Part shown: piece by piece, positions 29,402 to 39,275 of the stretch
Numbering within the stretch: the stretch's first letter is position 1
Layout of the letters: each line of letters opens with the position of its first letter
Assembly: GCA_001839685.1 (NCBI GenBank)
Contig: MLAK01000795.1
Span: 1-62,410 of the forward strand
Reading direction: 5' to 3'
Length of the DNA: 62,410 nucleotides
From: Tritrichomonas foetus
Lineage: Eukaryota > Parabasalia > Tritrichomonadida > Tritrichomonadidae
Made by a program: the position numbers and the translations under genes
The notes under the pieces: model-generated
Databases searched by the model: none
What the model was told of the DNA's origin: nothing
Seen by the model: the letters and a program-made list of their open reading frames with translations, nothing else

Positions 29402-31453
29402 CTATTGTGCGCCTTTTTCTTGTAACAAAGCTCTTATTGGTTGGTTCATTGCAAAATATAATGGAGTTTTATAAACAAAATAATGAAAACACCATGAAGG
29501 AAAAAACAAAACTCGATTATCTGCAATGTTAATTTGAATTAAAGGATGATCAACCAGTAATTCTACTATTTTGAGATGAGCATTTCTTGCAGCATAATGA
29601 AGTGGTGTCCAATTACGAAGAAAAAATAGACTCCAAAAATTAATAATTGAAACATCATAAAATAAAATCAATACTGCAAAAACAAAATAAATAAACATCT
29701 TGATAATTAACATCAACGCCATCTTTATCTAAAAGTAATTTACAAATATCAACATGATTAAATCTTGCTGCCGAGTGTAAAGGTGTCAAATTAATAAAAT
29801 TTAAAAACGCCGTTTGTATCATGGAAATCAGCTTTAATACCTTCATGATTTAACAAAAGTTTAATAAAGTCTAAATTTCCTGATTTTGAAACTAAGTGAA
29901 GAGGGGAATGTTTATAAAAATTTGGAATTGACATCGACAATAAAAAAATAAAACATTGAAAATACCAATATATAACTGTTAAGCAATTAACATCAATCTC
30001 TTGATTTTCTAAAAGTATTTTAGCCATTTCTATATTACCATTTTGTGCTGTATAATGTAAAGGTGTAAAACTTTGAGCAAATTTAGTAAAAACTTCATTT
30101 GATATAACATGAAAATAACATCACGACAATTTACATTGATATCTTCTCTCTCTAAAAGAAACTTCATAAGTCCAATTAATTGATCACGTGCCGCAATATG
30201 AAGTGGAGTCAAATAAAAAATAGATAGAAAACTCCATCTCTATCTCGCACATTGATATCAATACCCTCAATAGTAAGAAGTCGATGAATTATATCAACAC
30301 GATCTTTTAAAGCTGCAATATGAAGTGCTGTTTGAAAAGTATTGATATAAAACACCTAATTTATTTTTAATATTAACATCAACACCTTCAGTATTTAAAA
30401 GAATATCAATTACTGGTGAATAGCCTTGAATGATTGAATTCAGAAGTGGTGTATTATAAATTAATTATGTAAACACCATGAATTTATATAGGAAAATTTT
30501 ATTATCCTTTGCATTAATGTCTACTGGATTTACTATTGGTGGTGCAGATCCAACATTTTCTACATCTTTTTCTAGTGAAAAAAAATCAAGTGTCATAAAA
30601 TGAATAAAATAAAAAAACATCCCAAGATCTTTTTTGTTCACCCATTCCACAAGCTTGTAAAACAGAATTCATTAATTCAGAATTGGGCTTTTCAGCTGCA
30701 ATATGAAGGATTGTTTGATGAATAATACTCGAAAACTGAATGAATATAAAATGTAAAACTTTCTAAAAAATTATGAAAACTGTCTCAATAAAAATTAAAA
30801 ACATTTGTTGGATTTAAATCAATTCCTGGGGTCTTTAAAAGCAATTTAGAAACATTTAAATTACCATGATATACTGCTAAATGTAGAGGGGTATTATAAA
30901 CATAAATGTGATACTCCATTAATGAAATGAAAAAAATATTATAATCTCTACAATTTACATCAATAAATTCATTATCAAGTAAATATTTAGCGGTTTTTGA
31001 GTCACCACCAATAGCAACATTGTGTAGTAAAGTATTACCCAGTGCATCTGTTGATGTTGGATCACATTTTAATTCATGAATTAAGTATTTGAGAATAGCA
31101 AGATTGCCCAAGCCTGCAGCAAGATGTGTGTAATCAGAAAATTCTAATTTATATGAAGAAAGAATTTCAATAATTGGAATATATCCACCAGCCACAGCAA
31201 AATATTGAACAGATCTTTTGAAATTATCTAATTTGGCGAGAGATGCACCATTTTCAATCAAAAATTTTAAACATTTCTGAGCTCCATAAAATGCAGCAAC
31301 AGATAAAATTGGAGGATTATCTTGTAACACAGAATCAATTGAAAATATTTTTTTTTGAAAAGTAAAAGAAGTGATTTCTTCCTTTGAAAAATGGTTTTCT
31401 AGGTATTTTGGTTTGTCACCTTTAATTTTATCAATTAGTTTTTGGATATCCAT
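29402..31453 (-). CDS. Ankyrin-repeat protein interrupted by many ~19-20-nt intervening sequences
   Basis: The frame opens at the ATG at 31453 and reads an N-terminal region with intact ankyrin hairpins (for example DALGNTLLH), but from about 30940 onward it breaks into pieces in different frames. Each piece is a good ankyrin repeat (TPLHxAA...G...LLL...DVN), and each break lies in the turn before TPLH. Removing AT-rich inserts that begin with GT on the coding strand restores continuous canonical turns such as DYNG-N-TPLH, DTNG-L-TPLH, DRDG-L-TPLH and DNHG-K-TPL. Turn inserts measure 19, 20 or 21 nt, and the larger ones about 38, 56 and 57 nt. One further 19-nt insert lies outside a turn, at 30600-30618. 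The product, if restored, would be a long ankyrin scaffold with a C-terminus RALLQEKGAQ. Whether it is expressed or a pseudogene is open. Confidence 0.75.
30335..30353 (-). other. 19-nt intervening sequence in an ankyrin turn (clean single-insert example)
   Basis: Coding strand: ...AAATTAGGT, then the insert GTTTTATATCAATACTTTT, then CAAACAGCACTTCAT. Removal gives NKLG-Q-TALH, the canonical ankyrin hairpin. Keeping it shifts the frame. Equivalent single inserts lie at 29790-29808 (19 nt) and 30213-30232 (20 nt). Confidence 0.65.
30896..30940 (-). other. Paired 19/20-nt intervening sequences in one ankyrin turn
   Basis: In this turn there are two inserts: 20 nt (30921-30940) and 19 nt (30896-30914), separated by the six bases AATGGA. 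Removing both gives DYNG-N-TPLH. The same paired form occurs at 30456-30500 (19 and 20 nt) and 29471-29515 (20 and 19 nt). Exact boundaries are uncertain by a base or two where flanks repeat. Confidence 0.6.
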
Positions 31454-33552
31454 CCAAAATCTCCAAAATGTTCGTTATTGAATAGAAATAATCACTTTTT
31501 CAATATGATCAAATAATCATGTTGTGTTTACGAAAGCCTGGCTTGAGCGACTTTTGTGTTTTCGAAAGTTTGAAATTTGAGTGTCTCTGCTTGTTTGACA
31601 AATACTGTCAAGTGATAAATTTGATTCTCACAAAAACGAAATCAATTGATAAAATATTGAAATTGTTTTTTTCTTGTTTGATCGATCAACAATTATATCA
31701 AGCATTTAAGGTTTTGTGAAGTTAATATCAAATAATTTGTGCCAAATGTTTTGTGAAATGTTCTTCTTTTTTTTATCTTTTTTAGTTTTCGATTTTGTTC
31801 ATTCTAATCAACTAACAATTGAATAAATAAATGGTTTCGCATTATGAAAACTATATGATATTAGATAACTTTACGCACTCATTCAAGGATATTCAAAATG
31901 GAAAAATATTTTATGTAGAGAAATAGAAAATAAGATATGTAATTAGATTATTATTACTTTCAGATGGAAAAATATCACAAATTTTCGAAATATAAAAAAT
32001 TAAAGGATTTGACCGAAATTTGCAAAAGAATCAATGTATCTATATACGAAAACTATAAAAATAACATTTAAATGTATTTCAATGAAAAATACAATCAAAA
32101 AAATCGTTCCGATAAATACCAACAGTATATTTTAAAAAATGCCCGAATTCTAGTTGAATTGCCATATTATTGGTATGATGGAATGGATATTTTTATATGA
32201 TAACTGATTACAAAAATTATTCCAAAAATCCATTATTTTGTGAAGAGGTTTATGACATGAAAAAAATGGTTTAAATTATGTATGCAATGTATACAATTGG
32301 GATGTTTTCATTTTAACACAATCTCCACAAAATAATTGCTTTTTTCCAGAATGTTTTTCCTTTGGCATTTTTTCAATTAATTAATCATTTTAGAAAATGA
32401 AACTGAGAATGTGAGATCATTGTAAATCTGGTAATCAAGTTGATAATATCATCAATAAAAATACAAATTGAATGATCGTTACATTTTTGTGAAAAAAAAT
32501 ACATTAATTGTATTAGTATAAACATGTTTCCCCTTAAAAAATAACTTGAGTTCAGTTACCTTCAAAAAAATGCTGATTTTTTTCTTGAGAATTCAGAATT
32601 GATCGAAAATTCTCTCTCAAAAATTTCGACATTTTAGAAATATTGAAATTATCGAAATTATTTTCAATCCTTATTGAAAATTCTTTTGCTCTATAGAATT
32701 CACATTGAAAATATAAACCAACTTTTTTCAATGATTTGAGAGTAATAACGAGCTCTGCAATCACCTGAAAAGAGAGGAAGTCATTCTCATCTCTCCATTA
32801 TATTTAGATTCTACAAGGAATTCTTCCGATTAATTATCATTACATTTTTAAATTACACTTTGTTGAAGTTATGGTCATTTTAATGAATTTCCAAAAAGTA
32901 TAATGATGTTTTCAAATCTTATTCTCATTTTTGAATCAATGAAATTAAATTTTCTATGGTTGAAAATTCCTAAAATCATGTATGAAATGAATTTTTTAAT
33001 GTTTTCAAAAGTTTTGGTGATAATTTTTCACATTTCTTTTTGGACACTGAAAATACTATGAGTTGAATCTTAAACAAGCGAGTTATTTTATTGCAAGGTC
33101 AAGTAATAAAAAATATTTCATACAATGCTGTGGCTATTTATTCCTTTCTCATTCAATTTTGAATTACAAATGATCCTTTTTACTTAAAAATAAAAATCTC
33201 ATTTTTCAATAGTTACTTTAATATCTCTCAATCTTTCTTTTGAAGTTTGTCACTATTTGTGTACTTCTCAAAATTTCTGTTCCATTCATTTTTCTTTATT
33301 GAAATAAGGAACTGTTCTTTCAGTCGAAACTGCTCAAAACATTCGTTTCAATTCTATTTCTATTTTTTCATAACATTCATTTTTATTGACATGTAGTATT
33401 ATGACATTCAAGGTAATGTTTATTATTCGCATATACGTCTTAGAGTTCATTCGCCCTTAGAAAAAAGTGAAAACCGTTTCAAAATTGAATGTCAATTCAG
33501 AAAAAATAATGTGTTCTTTCAGAATATCGAATAAATAAACTGGATCTGACGA
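31454..33552. other. Two-kilobase intergenic region
   Basis: Very AT-rich with many short poly-A and poly-T tracts. Short open frames (for example minus strand 32552-32764) lack coding composition. No RNA gene, repeat array or mobile element recognised. Confidence 0.4.
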
Positions 33553-35061
33553 AGCTTCAGAGAAATAGAACATTTTTTCCAGCTTCAATCAAGTTTACTC
33601 AACTTTGCAAGAGAAAATCCACAATTGACACATTTAATTATCAGTTCGCTAGTCAAATTATTGAACAATTATGGAAACGAACGGAATCAAACATTAAACC
33701 ATGTGCAGACTCATCAAAACACATATGAAAACGTCATTGGAATCTCCGAAGTTGATGATTCTAGAAAAGTAAAAAATAACGATATCATCAATCATCTCAA
33801 TATGAAATATTCGCATAATATTTCGCAAATTAGTCAGAATAGTTACCCTGTAAATAGTGACTCCACTAATAATAACGAAAGAATTGTGGGTAAAGATAGC
33901 AGTGATGTTGCCCAAATATCGAATCGCATTAATAATTGTCAAAAACAGGAAAATAATTCAAATAATCATGTTTTAATTATTCCAAAAAATGCAAATTCAA
34001 TAGACACTCCCTACAAAAATAGCTTGATGTCTCCAAATGAAAGAAATTACTCCATTTCATCTCTTCTTGTTGAATCGGAAAAGCGTGAAAACTTTGAAAA
34101 ACTTCATTTTTCTTCTGAAAATCATTCGAAAGAGAATTCTATCGATTACAGAACCAATCCTAACCAACCAAATGATACAAACCTTTCCAAAAATAACAAT
34201 ATTTTCATAAATATTCAAAATTCTCACAATAAACCATCAGATGATAGTGAAAATGAAAATCAATTCAACAATAATCAAATTCACGATCTAAAGCTTGAAG
34301 TTTCCTTTAAAAACCAAAACACAATAAAAAACTCACAAAAAAATAAAAATCGGAATCTAAATCTAACTCAAAACCAGAATCTAAATCAGATTCTAAATCA
34401 AAATCAAAACCAGAATCTAAATCTAAATCAAAACCAGAATCTAAATCAGATTCTAAATCAAAATCAAAACCAGAATCTAAATCTAAATCAAAACCAGAAT
34501 CTAAATCAGATTCTAAATCAAAATCAAAACCAGAATCTAAATCTAAATCAAAACCAGAATCTAAATCAGATTCTAAATCAAAATCAAAACCAGAATCTAA
34601 ATCTAAATCAAAACCAGAATCTAAATCAGAATCTAAATCTAAATCAGAATCATAGTCATATAAGTTTATCAATGAAAGAAGATGAATTAAATATTCTTCT
34701 TCAGCCAAAAAGAAAAAGGGGAAGACCAAGAAAAGTTAATCCAATTCAGCCATGGCAACAAATTCAAATGCCTGTCCAACAAATTCCAATAATTCCACCT
34801 GTGAATGCAACATCACTTGATGAATCAATTTCTTGGAATTTCTTGTGCACTTTTTTTGGGAGGCGTGTTAAATTTCCAGCACTGATGAGATTGATTGATG
34901 AAATTAAGTCTGTGAAATTGATTCCGTTTACAAAAACTAAAAACATGAGGAAAATTGACCTCGTGAAATGGCTTGATGATCATTGGCAAGTTGTTTATCC
35001 ATTCTTGCAGTCAATGTCTCCAGAAAATAAGAGAGATCTTTTAGAATTTGTTTCAGATTAA
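33553..35061 (+). CDS. Asn/Gln-rich protein with AT-hook; start not resolved
   Basis: The frame is open from just after a TGA at 33547-33549, and the residues before the first possible TTG already look coding (REIEHFFQ...LLNFARENPQ). No ATG occurs in frame until about 33802, so the true start probably lies in an upstream exon. The middle is Asn-rich and includes a perfect 60-bp tandem array coding (LNQNQN...)n. Then comes KRKRGRPRKVNP, an AT-hook with the GRP core that binds the minor groove of AT-rich DNA, followed by a compact C-terminal region of about 80 residues (WNFLCTFFGRR...KWLDDHWQVVYPFLQ) that I do not recognise. This is likely a nuclear DNA-associated protein. The array length may vary between strains. 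Confidence 0.65.
   Translation, partial: SFREIEHFFQLQSSLLNFARENPQLTHLIISSLVKLLNNYGNERNQTLNHVQTHQNTYENVIGISEVDDSRKVKNNDIINHLNMKYSHNISQISQNSYPVNSDSTNNNERIVGKDSSDVAQISNRINNCQKQENNSNNHVLIIPKNANSIDTPYKNSLMSPNERNYSISSLLVESEKRENFEKLHFSSENHSKENSIDYRTNPNQPNDTNLSKNNNIFINIQNSHNKPSDDSENENQFNNNQIHDLKLEVSFKNQNTIKNSQKNKNRNLNLTQNQNLNQILNQNQNQNLNLNQNQNLNQILNQNQNQNLNLNQNQNLNQILNQNQNQNLNLNQNQNLNQILNQNQNQNLNLNQNQNLNQNLNLNQNHSHISLSMKEDELNILLQPKRKRGRPRKVNPIQPWQQIQMPVQQIPIIPPVNATSLDESISWNFLCTFFGRRVKFPALMRLIDEIKSVKLIPFTKTKNMRKIDLVKWLDDHWQVVYPFLQSMSPENKRDLLEFVSD
34381..34620 (+). repeat. Four perfect 60-bp tandem repeats inside the AT-hook gene
   Basis: Four identical 60-bp units (34381, 34441, 34501, 34561), followed by partial units to about 34652. 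Each unit encodes 20 residues of a Leu-Asn-Gln alternation. Within the unit a shorter element, close to CAGAATCTAAAT, recurs. The array also opens a long antisense frame of Asp/Leu/Ser repeats, which is a by-product. Confidence 0.97.
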
Positions 35062-35496
35062 TTTATTTGTTTGTAAATAGAGATTTTATTCGGAATATTT
35101 TTTTTTTTTCTAATCTCTAAGTTATAAATGTTTCAAGAATTTGGAGATTATCCTGAGCTAACATTTATAACTCGTTCATAACTATTGTTTATCAAGAAAC
35201 AAAGTCAAATTGCGCAATTATCATGTTTAATGAATCATTAGATTCTAAGTTGGACTGAAATATATTTTCTCAGAAAAATTGATATTATTAATGGTGAATA
35301 TAGTGGTTATTTGACCATGATATAAACGTTTGGGTGGCGACCAATTAATCTGACACTTCATGAGAACAATAATCAACTTTTTGACTTAGCTCAAATTTGA
35401 TAATCTGATCTAACAATGAGAAAGTGAATCGTGAAGTGATGAAAGAACTAATCTTAGGAATTTTTTAAAATATTGATCACTTCATTTTTTACAAAA
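35062..35496. other. Intergenic region with poly-T tract
   Basis: AT-rich. Poly-T near 35098-35110. The metallothionein Inr (TCATT at 35482-35486) is at its end. No gene recognised. Confidence 0.4.
35482..35486 (+). promoter_or_regulatory. Initiator element (TCATT) of metallothionein
   Basis: TCATT matches TCA-Y-W. A start at 35484 gives a 13-base leader to the ATG at 35497 and excludes the TTG-started extension (MITSFFTK). Confidence 0.6.
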
Positions 35497-35754
35497 ATGA
35501 GTAATACTAACTGTCAATGTGGATGTGGACAATCTACCGAAAAATGCGAATGTTGTCCACAATGTAAATGTGGTGATAACTGCCAATGTACACCAGATAA
35601 CAAATGTTGTCCTGAATGCACATGTAACTGTGGAGGAAAATGTGCGTGCTGCCCAAACTGCACTTGCACAGGAAAATGTACGTGTACACCAGACAACAAA
35701 TGCTGTGAAAACTGCACATGTGGTGAAGACTGCCAATGTGGATGCAAGCAATAA
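35497..35754 (+). CDS. Metallothionein-like cysteine-rich protein
   Basis: 85 residues, of which 29 are cysteine, in CxC, CC and CxCC patterns. There are no aromatic residues. Two halves carry the same CTPDNKCC motif, so the protein has grown by internal duplication. No signal peptide is visible, which favours a cytosolic metal-binding protein over a secreted one. Metallothioneins bind zinc, copper or cadmium through cysteine clusters and buffer metals and oxidants. With 29 thiols it could hold more metal than the classical 20-Cys vertebrate form. The Cys-rich antisense frames are shadows of the Cys codons. No metal-responsive promoter element could be recognised. Confidence 0.88.
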   Translation: MSNTNCQCGCGQSTEKCECCPQCKCGDNCQCTPDNKCCPECTCNCGGKCACCPNCTCTGKCTCTPDNKCCENCTCGEDCQCGCKQ

Positions 35755-36029
35755 GTAATATCACCTAAACTTTAAGCTTAAACTAAACAATAATTTAATT
35801 AATTGCTCATGTAATTTTTTATATATAAAACAACTAGTTCGAACTGATTTTCCTGAAAGAATATTTAGTTGGGGAAATAGAAAGTAACTATTAGAACACT
35901 TTCATTTGTTACTTTCAAACTTGGAAAAAATATAATCTTGAATCGAAATATATAAAAACAGATTATCTACTAAATATTTTATTCTAATAATTACAAACAT
36001 TGAATTTTTTTCAAGACACTATTCAGTAG
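35755..36029. other. Short intergenic region
   Basis: AT-rich spacer between the metallothionein and the convergent kinase-Sel1 gene. Nothing recognised. Confidence 0.35.
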
Positions 36030-39000
36030 TTAAAGCTTAAGTTCATTTAACTTTCTAATTGCTCTTTGATTTCCTTGGGCTGCTGCCAATTTGAAATATT
36101 TGATTGCTTCTGCTTGATTCTTATCAACAATCATTAAAAATTGCCCATATAAAACTTGACCAGTTGGATTTCCCTGTTCAGCTGCAAGTTTTGCATATTT
36201 CTTTGCTTCTTCTCTATTTTTTGGGACACCTGGCGCACCACTTGATAATATAATTGCGTAATTACATTGTGCATCTGAAGACCCATAATCTGCTGCCTTT
36301 TTATAATATTTTGTCGCTTCAACAATGTTTTTTTCAACACCAAGACCATTTTGAAGAACAACACCATAATTATACATTCCAAGTGTACTTCCAAGTAATG
36401 CTGCTTGCCGATAATAGTCTGCAGCAATTGCCATATTTTGTGGCATTCCTTTTCCATCTTGTGCCAAAATTCCCAAACTGCATAATGCATTGGCACTGTT
36501 TTGTGCTGCAGCCATTTGATAATATTTAATTGCAAGTGGAAAATTAGGTTGGTTTGCTGGTTTTGTTCCTATTCCATTCTCATAATTATAAGCAAGAGCT
36601 AATTGTGCGTTTAAGTGTCCCAAATCAGCAGCAGAAGTTAAAAGTTCATTTGCATATTCTATATTTTGTGGTACACCATTTCCATTTAATAAGCAAAGCG
36701 CAAATTTATATGCGGATTCGGAATGACCTGATTCTGCAGCGAGTTTATAAAAATATGTTGATTTTTGCATGTTAGGTGGATAGCCAAGACCTTTTTCAAG
36801 AATTAAACCACATCGGTATTGTGCATCTTGGTTTCCTGCTGATGCAGCATGACGTAAATAAACTGCAGCATTTTGAAGTTCGCTTATATTAGGGTTAGTC
36901 ATGTCCATCAAAATACAGCCAATATGATAGCAAGCATCAATGTCACCTGAATCAGCAATTTGCTTCAGAGTGAAAAGATCAATTTTTGGTTCTTTTGAAG
37001 AGTTTGTATTTGGTTGATTAAATGGATCTAAACCAAAACTATTCATACTTTGTTGTTGCTGTTGTTGTTGTGTATTGGGTACTTGATTGAATGGATTAAA
37101 ACTATCAGTTTGTGGATATTCTGGTTGAACTTGTTCTGGTTGCTGTGGATTCAAAAATGGATTAAAGTTATTTTTGGTGATTTCCTGTTGAATTGGGTTT
37201 GAAACTTGTGTTGATGGCATTGGTGATTCTTCTGTTTTGTTGGCTTCAGTGAATCTAAAAACGTTTGAATTAAATGTACTTGGTGTTTTTTTAGGTGTGT
37301 CAGCTTCAGTTGCGAGCTGGTCTTTATAAGGATTAACCAATTTTTTGGGTGAACTTTCATGTTGTCTATTCAACAGCTTAAGTTTTTCAATGGATTTTTG
37401 ATGACCTCTATTTGCTGCATTATTATAAAAATTGATCGCATTTTGAATATTTTGTGGGTCTAGAATTTCGAGAATCAAACCACATTCATAAAAACCATCT
37501 AAATTTCCATTCATTCCAGCTTGGTTGAAGTACTCCAAAGCTTTATTTTTATCAGATTCATTATACAAATATCCTAGCGTCATCATTGCATCTACACAGT
37601 TGTTTTGAGCCGCCTTTTGATAAAATATAATTGCTTTATGATGATTCACTTTAACTCCAATTCCACTATCTAAAATCTGTCCACAACGAAACATTGCTTC
37701 TGGAATTCCAAGCTCTGCTGCTTTTTTCCAATAAACTGCTGCTTGGGTGAGATTTTGTTTCACAAATTTTCCTTCTTCGTAAAATTTGGCTGCAATAGGC
37801 AATGCATCTTTTTGACCACCATTTGCAGCAGTGACGATATATTTGGCAGCTTTGTTTTCATGCCCTTTTGATATTAATTTCATTCCATATCTATACATTG
37901 CATTTATATCTCCTTGTCCAATTAATTTCATGGTTTTTGACTTTTTCTTGTGTCTTTTTTGAGATTTAGTATGACTATGGCCTTGGTTGTAAGGATTTGG
38001 GATGTTATATGGATTTTGTGGGAATTGTTGATCATTGTATGGATTTATCATTTCCTGATGTTGTGGGAAATTTTGAATATTTTGATTGAAATTTGGTTGA
38101 ATATTCTGTGAATTAATCTGTTGATTTAAGAAATTTTGAGGTATATTTTGTGGAGCTGATTGATTTTGTGGTATTGGTTGATTTAATTGTAAATTTGGTT
38201 GATTATTGAATTGGTTATTTGTTTGAATGTTTAGTTGATCACTTGGGTTACACTGACCTTTAGAAAATATATCAAAATCATTAGGTGAAAAATTCATCAT
38301 CATTTGCATTTGTGCTTGGTCTGGTTGATTTTGCAAAGATTGAATAGCATTTTGTGAAGGTTTTGGCTGCATAATTTGAAGCATTCTACTCTGGTATGCC
38401 TTATATTGTTCCAAATTTGTTCCGATTAAAACCGAATCAGTATTAGCCATTCGGTAAACAATATCATCAAATGTTGGTCTGTCACTTGGATTTTGTTCCC
38501 AACAATCGGATATCAATTTAGCGTAGAAATATGGCACAGATAAAGGAATGTCTGGTCTTTCACCATTAGTTATCAGCATTGCAATTTGGATTGGGTTCTT
38601 TTTTCCTTCATAAGGCAATTTTCCTGTACAAATTTGAAATAAAATAATAGCGTATGCAAAAACATCAACCTTATTATTATATTGAACTTGATCAAAAAGT
38701 TCAGGTGCCATCCAAAGTGGTGTTCCTCCAATTAATGATTGCAATGAATCTTCATTTTCGATTTTGGATAATCCAAAATCGGCAATTCTCGGCTCAAAGT
38801 TTTTATCAAGAAGAATGTTTGCCGGCTTCAAATCTCTATGAATTCCGTTATTGTTATGAATGTACATCATTCCGGCAGCGATTCCAAATAAATTTATCAT
38901 TTTTTTTGTTATATTCCATTGAATTGGAGCCCTTCTGTTATTTTCTTCTATAAGTATATCGAAAAGCGAGCCATTTGGCATGAGTTCGGTTGCAATACTC

Positions 39001-39275
39001 GGCGTATCTGTACTTCCGGGAATTGGGACGGAATAGCCTTTAAGAGCAAGAATTGCGGGGTGGTCCATAATTACCATTGTCTCAATTTCACGAACAAACT
39101 GTGTTTTTGATATTTCATCGGTGAAATTATTTTTAAATATTTTTAATGCGACGATTTCGTTTGTTTTGAGGTTTTTGGCTTTATAAAAATTTGCGGAGGT
39201 TCCACGTCCGATACAGTCGTTGAGTTGGTATCCTTTTAAATCGACATAAAAATCTTGAATTTTTCGAATGGACAT
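36030..39275 (-). CDS. Protein kinase fused to Sel1 repeats
   Basis: 1081 residues from the ATG at 39275; the longer frame upstream depends on a TTG and lies outside a good Inr. Residues 16-290 are a kinase domain: glycine loop GRGTSANFY (23-31), catalytic Lys 45 in VALK, HRDLKPAN at 146-153, DFG at 166-168 and APE at 190-192. All are present, so activity is expected. The HRDLKPAN form and LWMAPEL are like the trichomonad TKL-type kinases. Then come a long Gln/Asn/Pro-rich linker (about 330-460) and two blocks of Sel1-like repeats (about 470-665 and 790-1080, for example AMFRCGQILDSGIGVKVNHHKAIIFYQKAA). Sel1 repeats are helical binding platforms. Trichomonads have many such kinase-Sel1 fusions; substrates unknown. 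Confidence 0.92.
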   Translation of the reverse strand: MSIRKIQDFYVDLKGYQLNDCIGRGTSANFYKAKNLKTNEIVALKIFKNNFTDEISKTQFVREIETMVIMDHPAILALKGYSVPIPGSTDTPSIATELMPNGSLFDILIEENNRRAPIQWNITKKMINLFGIAAGMMYIHNNNGIHRDLKPANILLDKNFEPRIADFGLSKIENEDSLQSLIGGTPLWMAPELFDQVQYNNKVDVFAYAIILFQICTGKLPYEGKKNPIQIAMLITNGERPDIPLSVPYFYAKLISDCWEQNPSDRPTFDDIVYRMANTDSVLIGTNLEQYKAYQSRMLQIMQPKPSQNAIQSLQNQPDQAQMQMMMNFSPNDFDIFSKGQCNPSDQLNIQTNNQFNNQPNLQLNQPIPQNQSAPQNIPQNFLNQQINSQNIQPNFNQNIQNFPQHQEMINPYNDQQFPQNPYNIPNPYNQGHSHTKSQKRHKKKSKTMKLIGQGDINAMYRYGMKLISKGHENKAAKYIVTAANGGQKDALPIAAKFYEEGKFVKQNLTQAAVYWKKAAELGIPEAMFRCGQILDSGIGVKVNHHKAIIFYQKAAQNNCVDAMMTLGYLYNESDKNKALEYFNQAGMNGNLDGFYECGLILEILDPQNIQNAINFYNNAANRGHQKSIEKLKLLNRQHESSPKKLVNPYKDQLATEADTPKKTPSTFNSNVFRFTEANKTEESPMPSTQVSNPIQQEITKNNFNPFLNPQQPEQVQPEYPQTDSFNPFNQVPNTQQQQQQQSMNSFGLDPFNQPNTNSSKEPKIDLFTLKQIADSGDIDACYHIGCILMDMTNPNISELQNAAVYLRHAASAGNQDAQYRCGLILEKGLGYPPNMQKSTYFYKLAAESGHSESAYKFALCLLNGNGVPQNIEYANELLTSAADLGHLNAQLALAYNYENGIGTKPANQPNFPLAIKYYQMAAAQNSANALCSLGILAQDGKGMPQNMAIAADYYRQAALLGSTLGMYNYGVVLQNGLGVEKNIVEATKYYKKAADYGSSDAQCNYAIILSSGAPGVPKNREEAKKYAKLAAEQGNPTGQVLYGQFLMIVDKNQAEAIKYFKLAAAQGNQRAIRKLNELKL

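Noticed and set aside
29402..31453. Ordinary GT-AG introns in the ankyrin gene
   Set aside because: No AG at the insert ends and no ACTAACACACAG-type element; lengths of 19-21 nt do not fit the intron seen at 15653.
32552..32764. 70-residue minus-strand frame in the large spacer
   Set aside because: AT-driven composition, no Inr-ATG pair, no recognisable domain.
34307..34729. 140-residue antisense frame of Asp/Leu/Ser repeats
   Set aside because: Produced by the 60-bp array; no start context, and the sense frame carries a clear AT-hook protein.
35482..35764. Cys/His-poor antisense frames across the metallothionein
   Set aside because: Mirror of TGT/TGC codons on the other strand.
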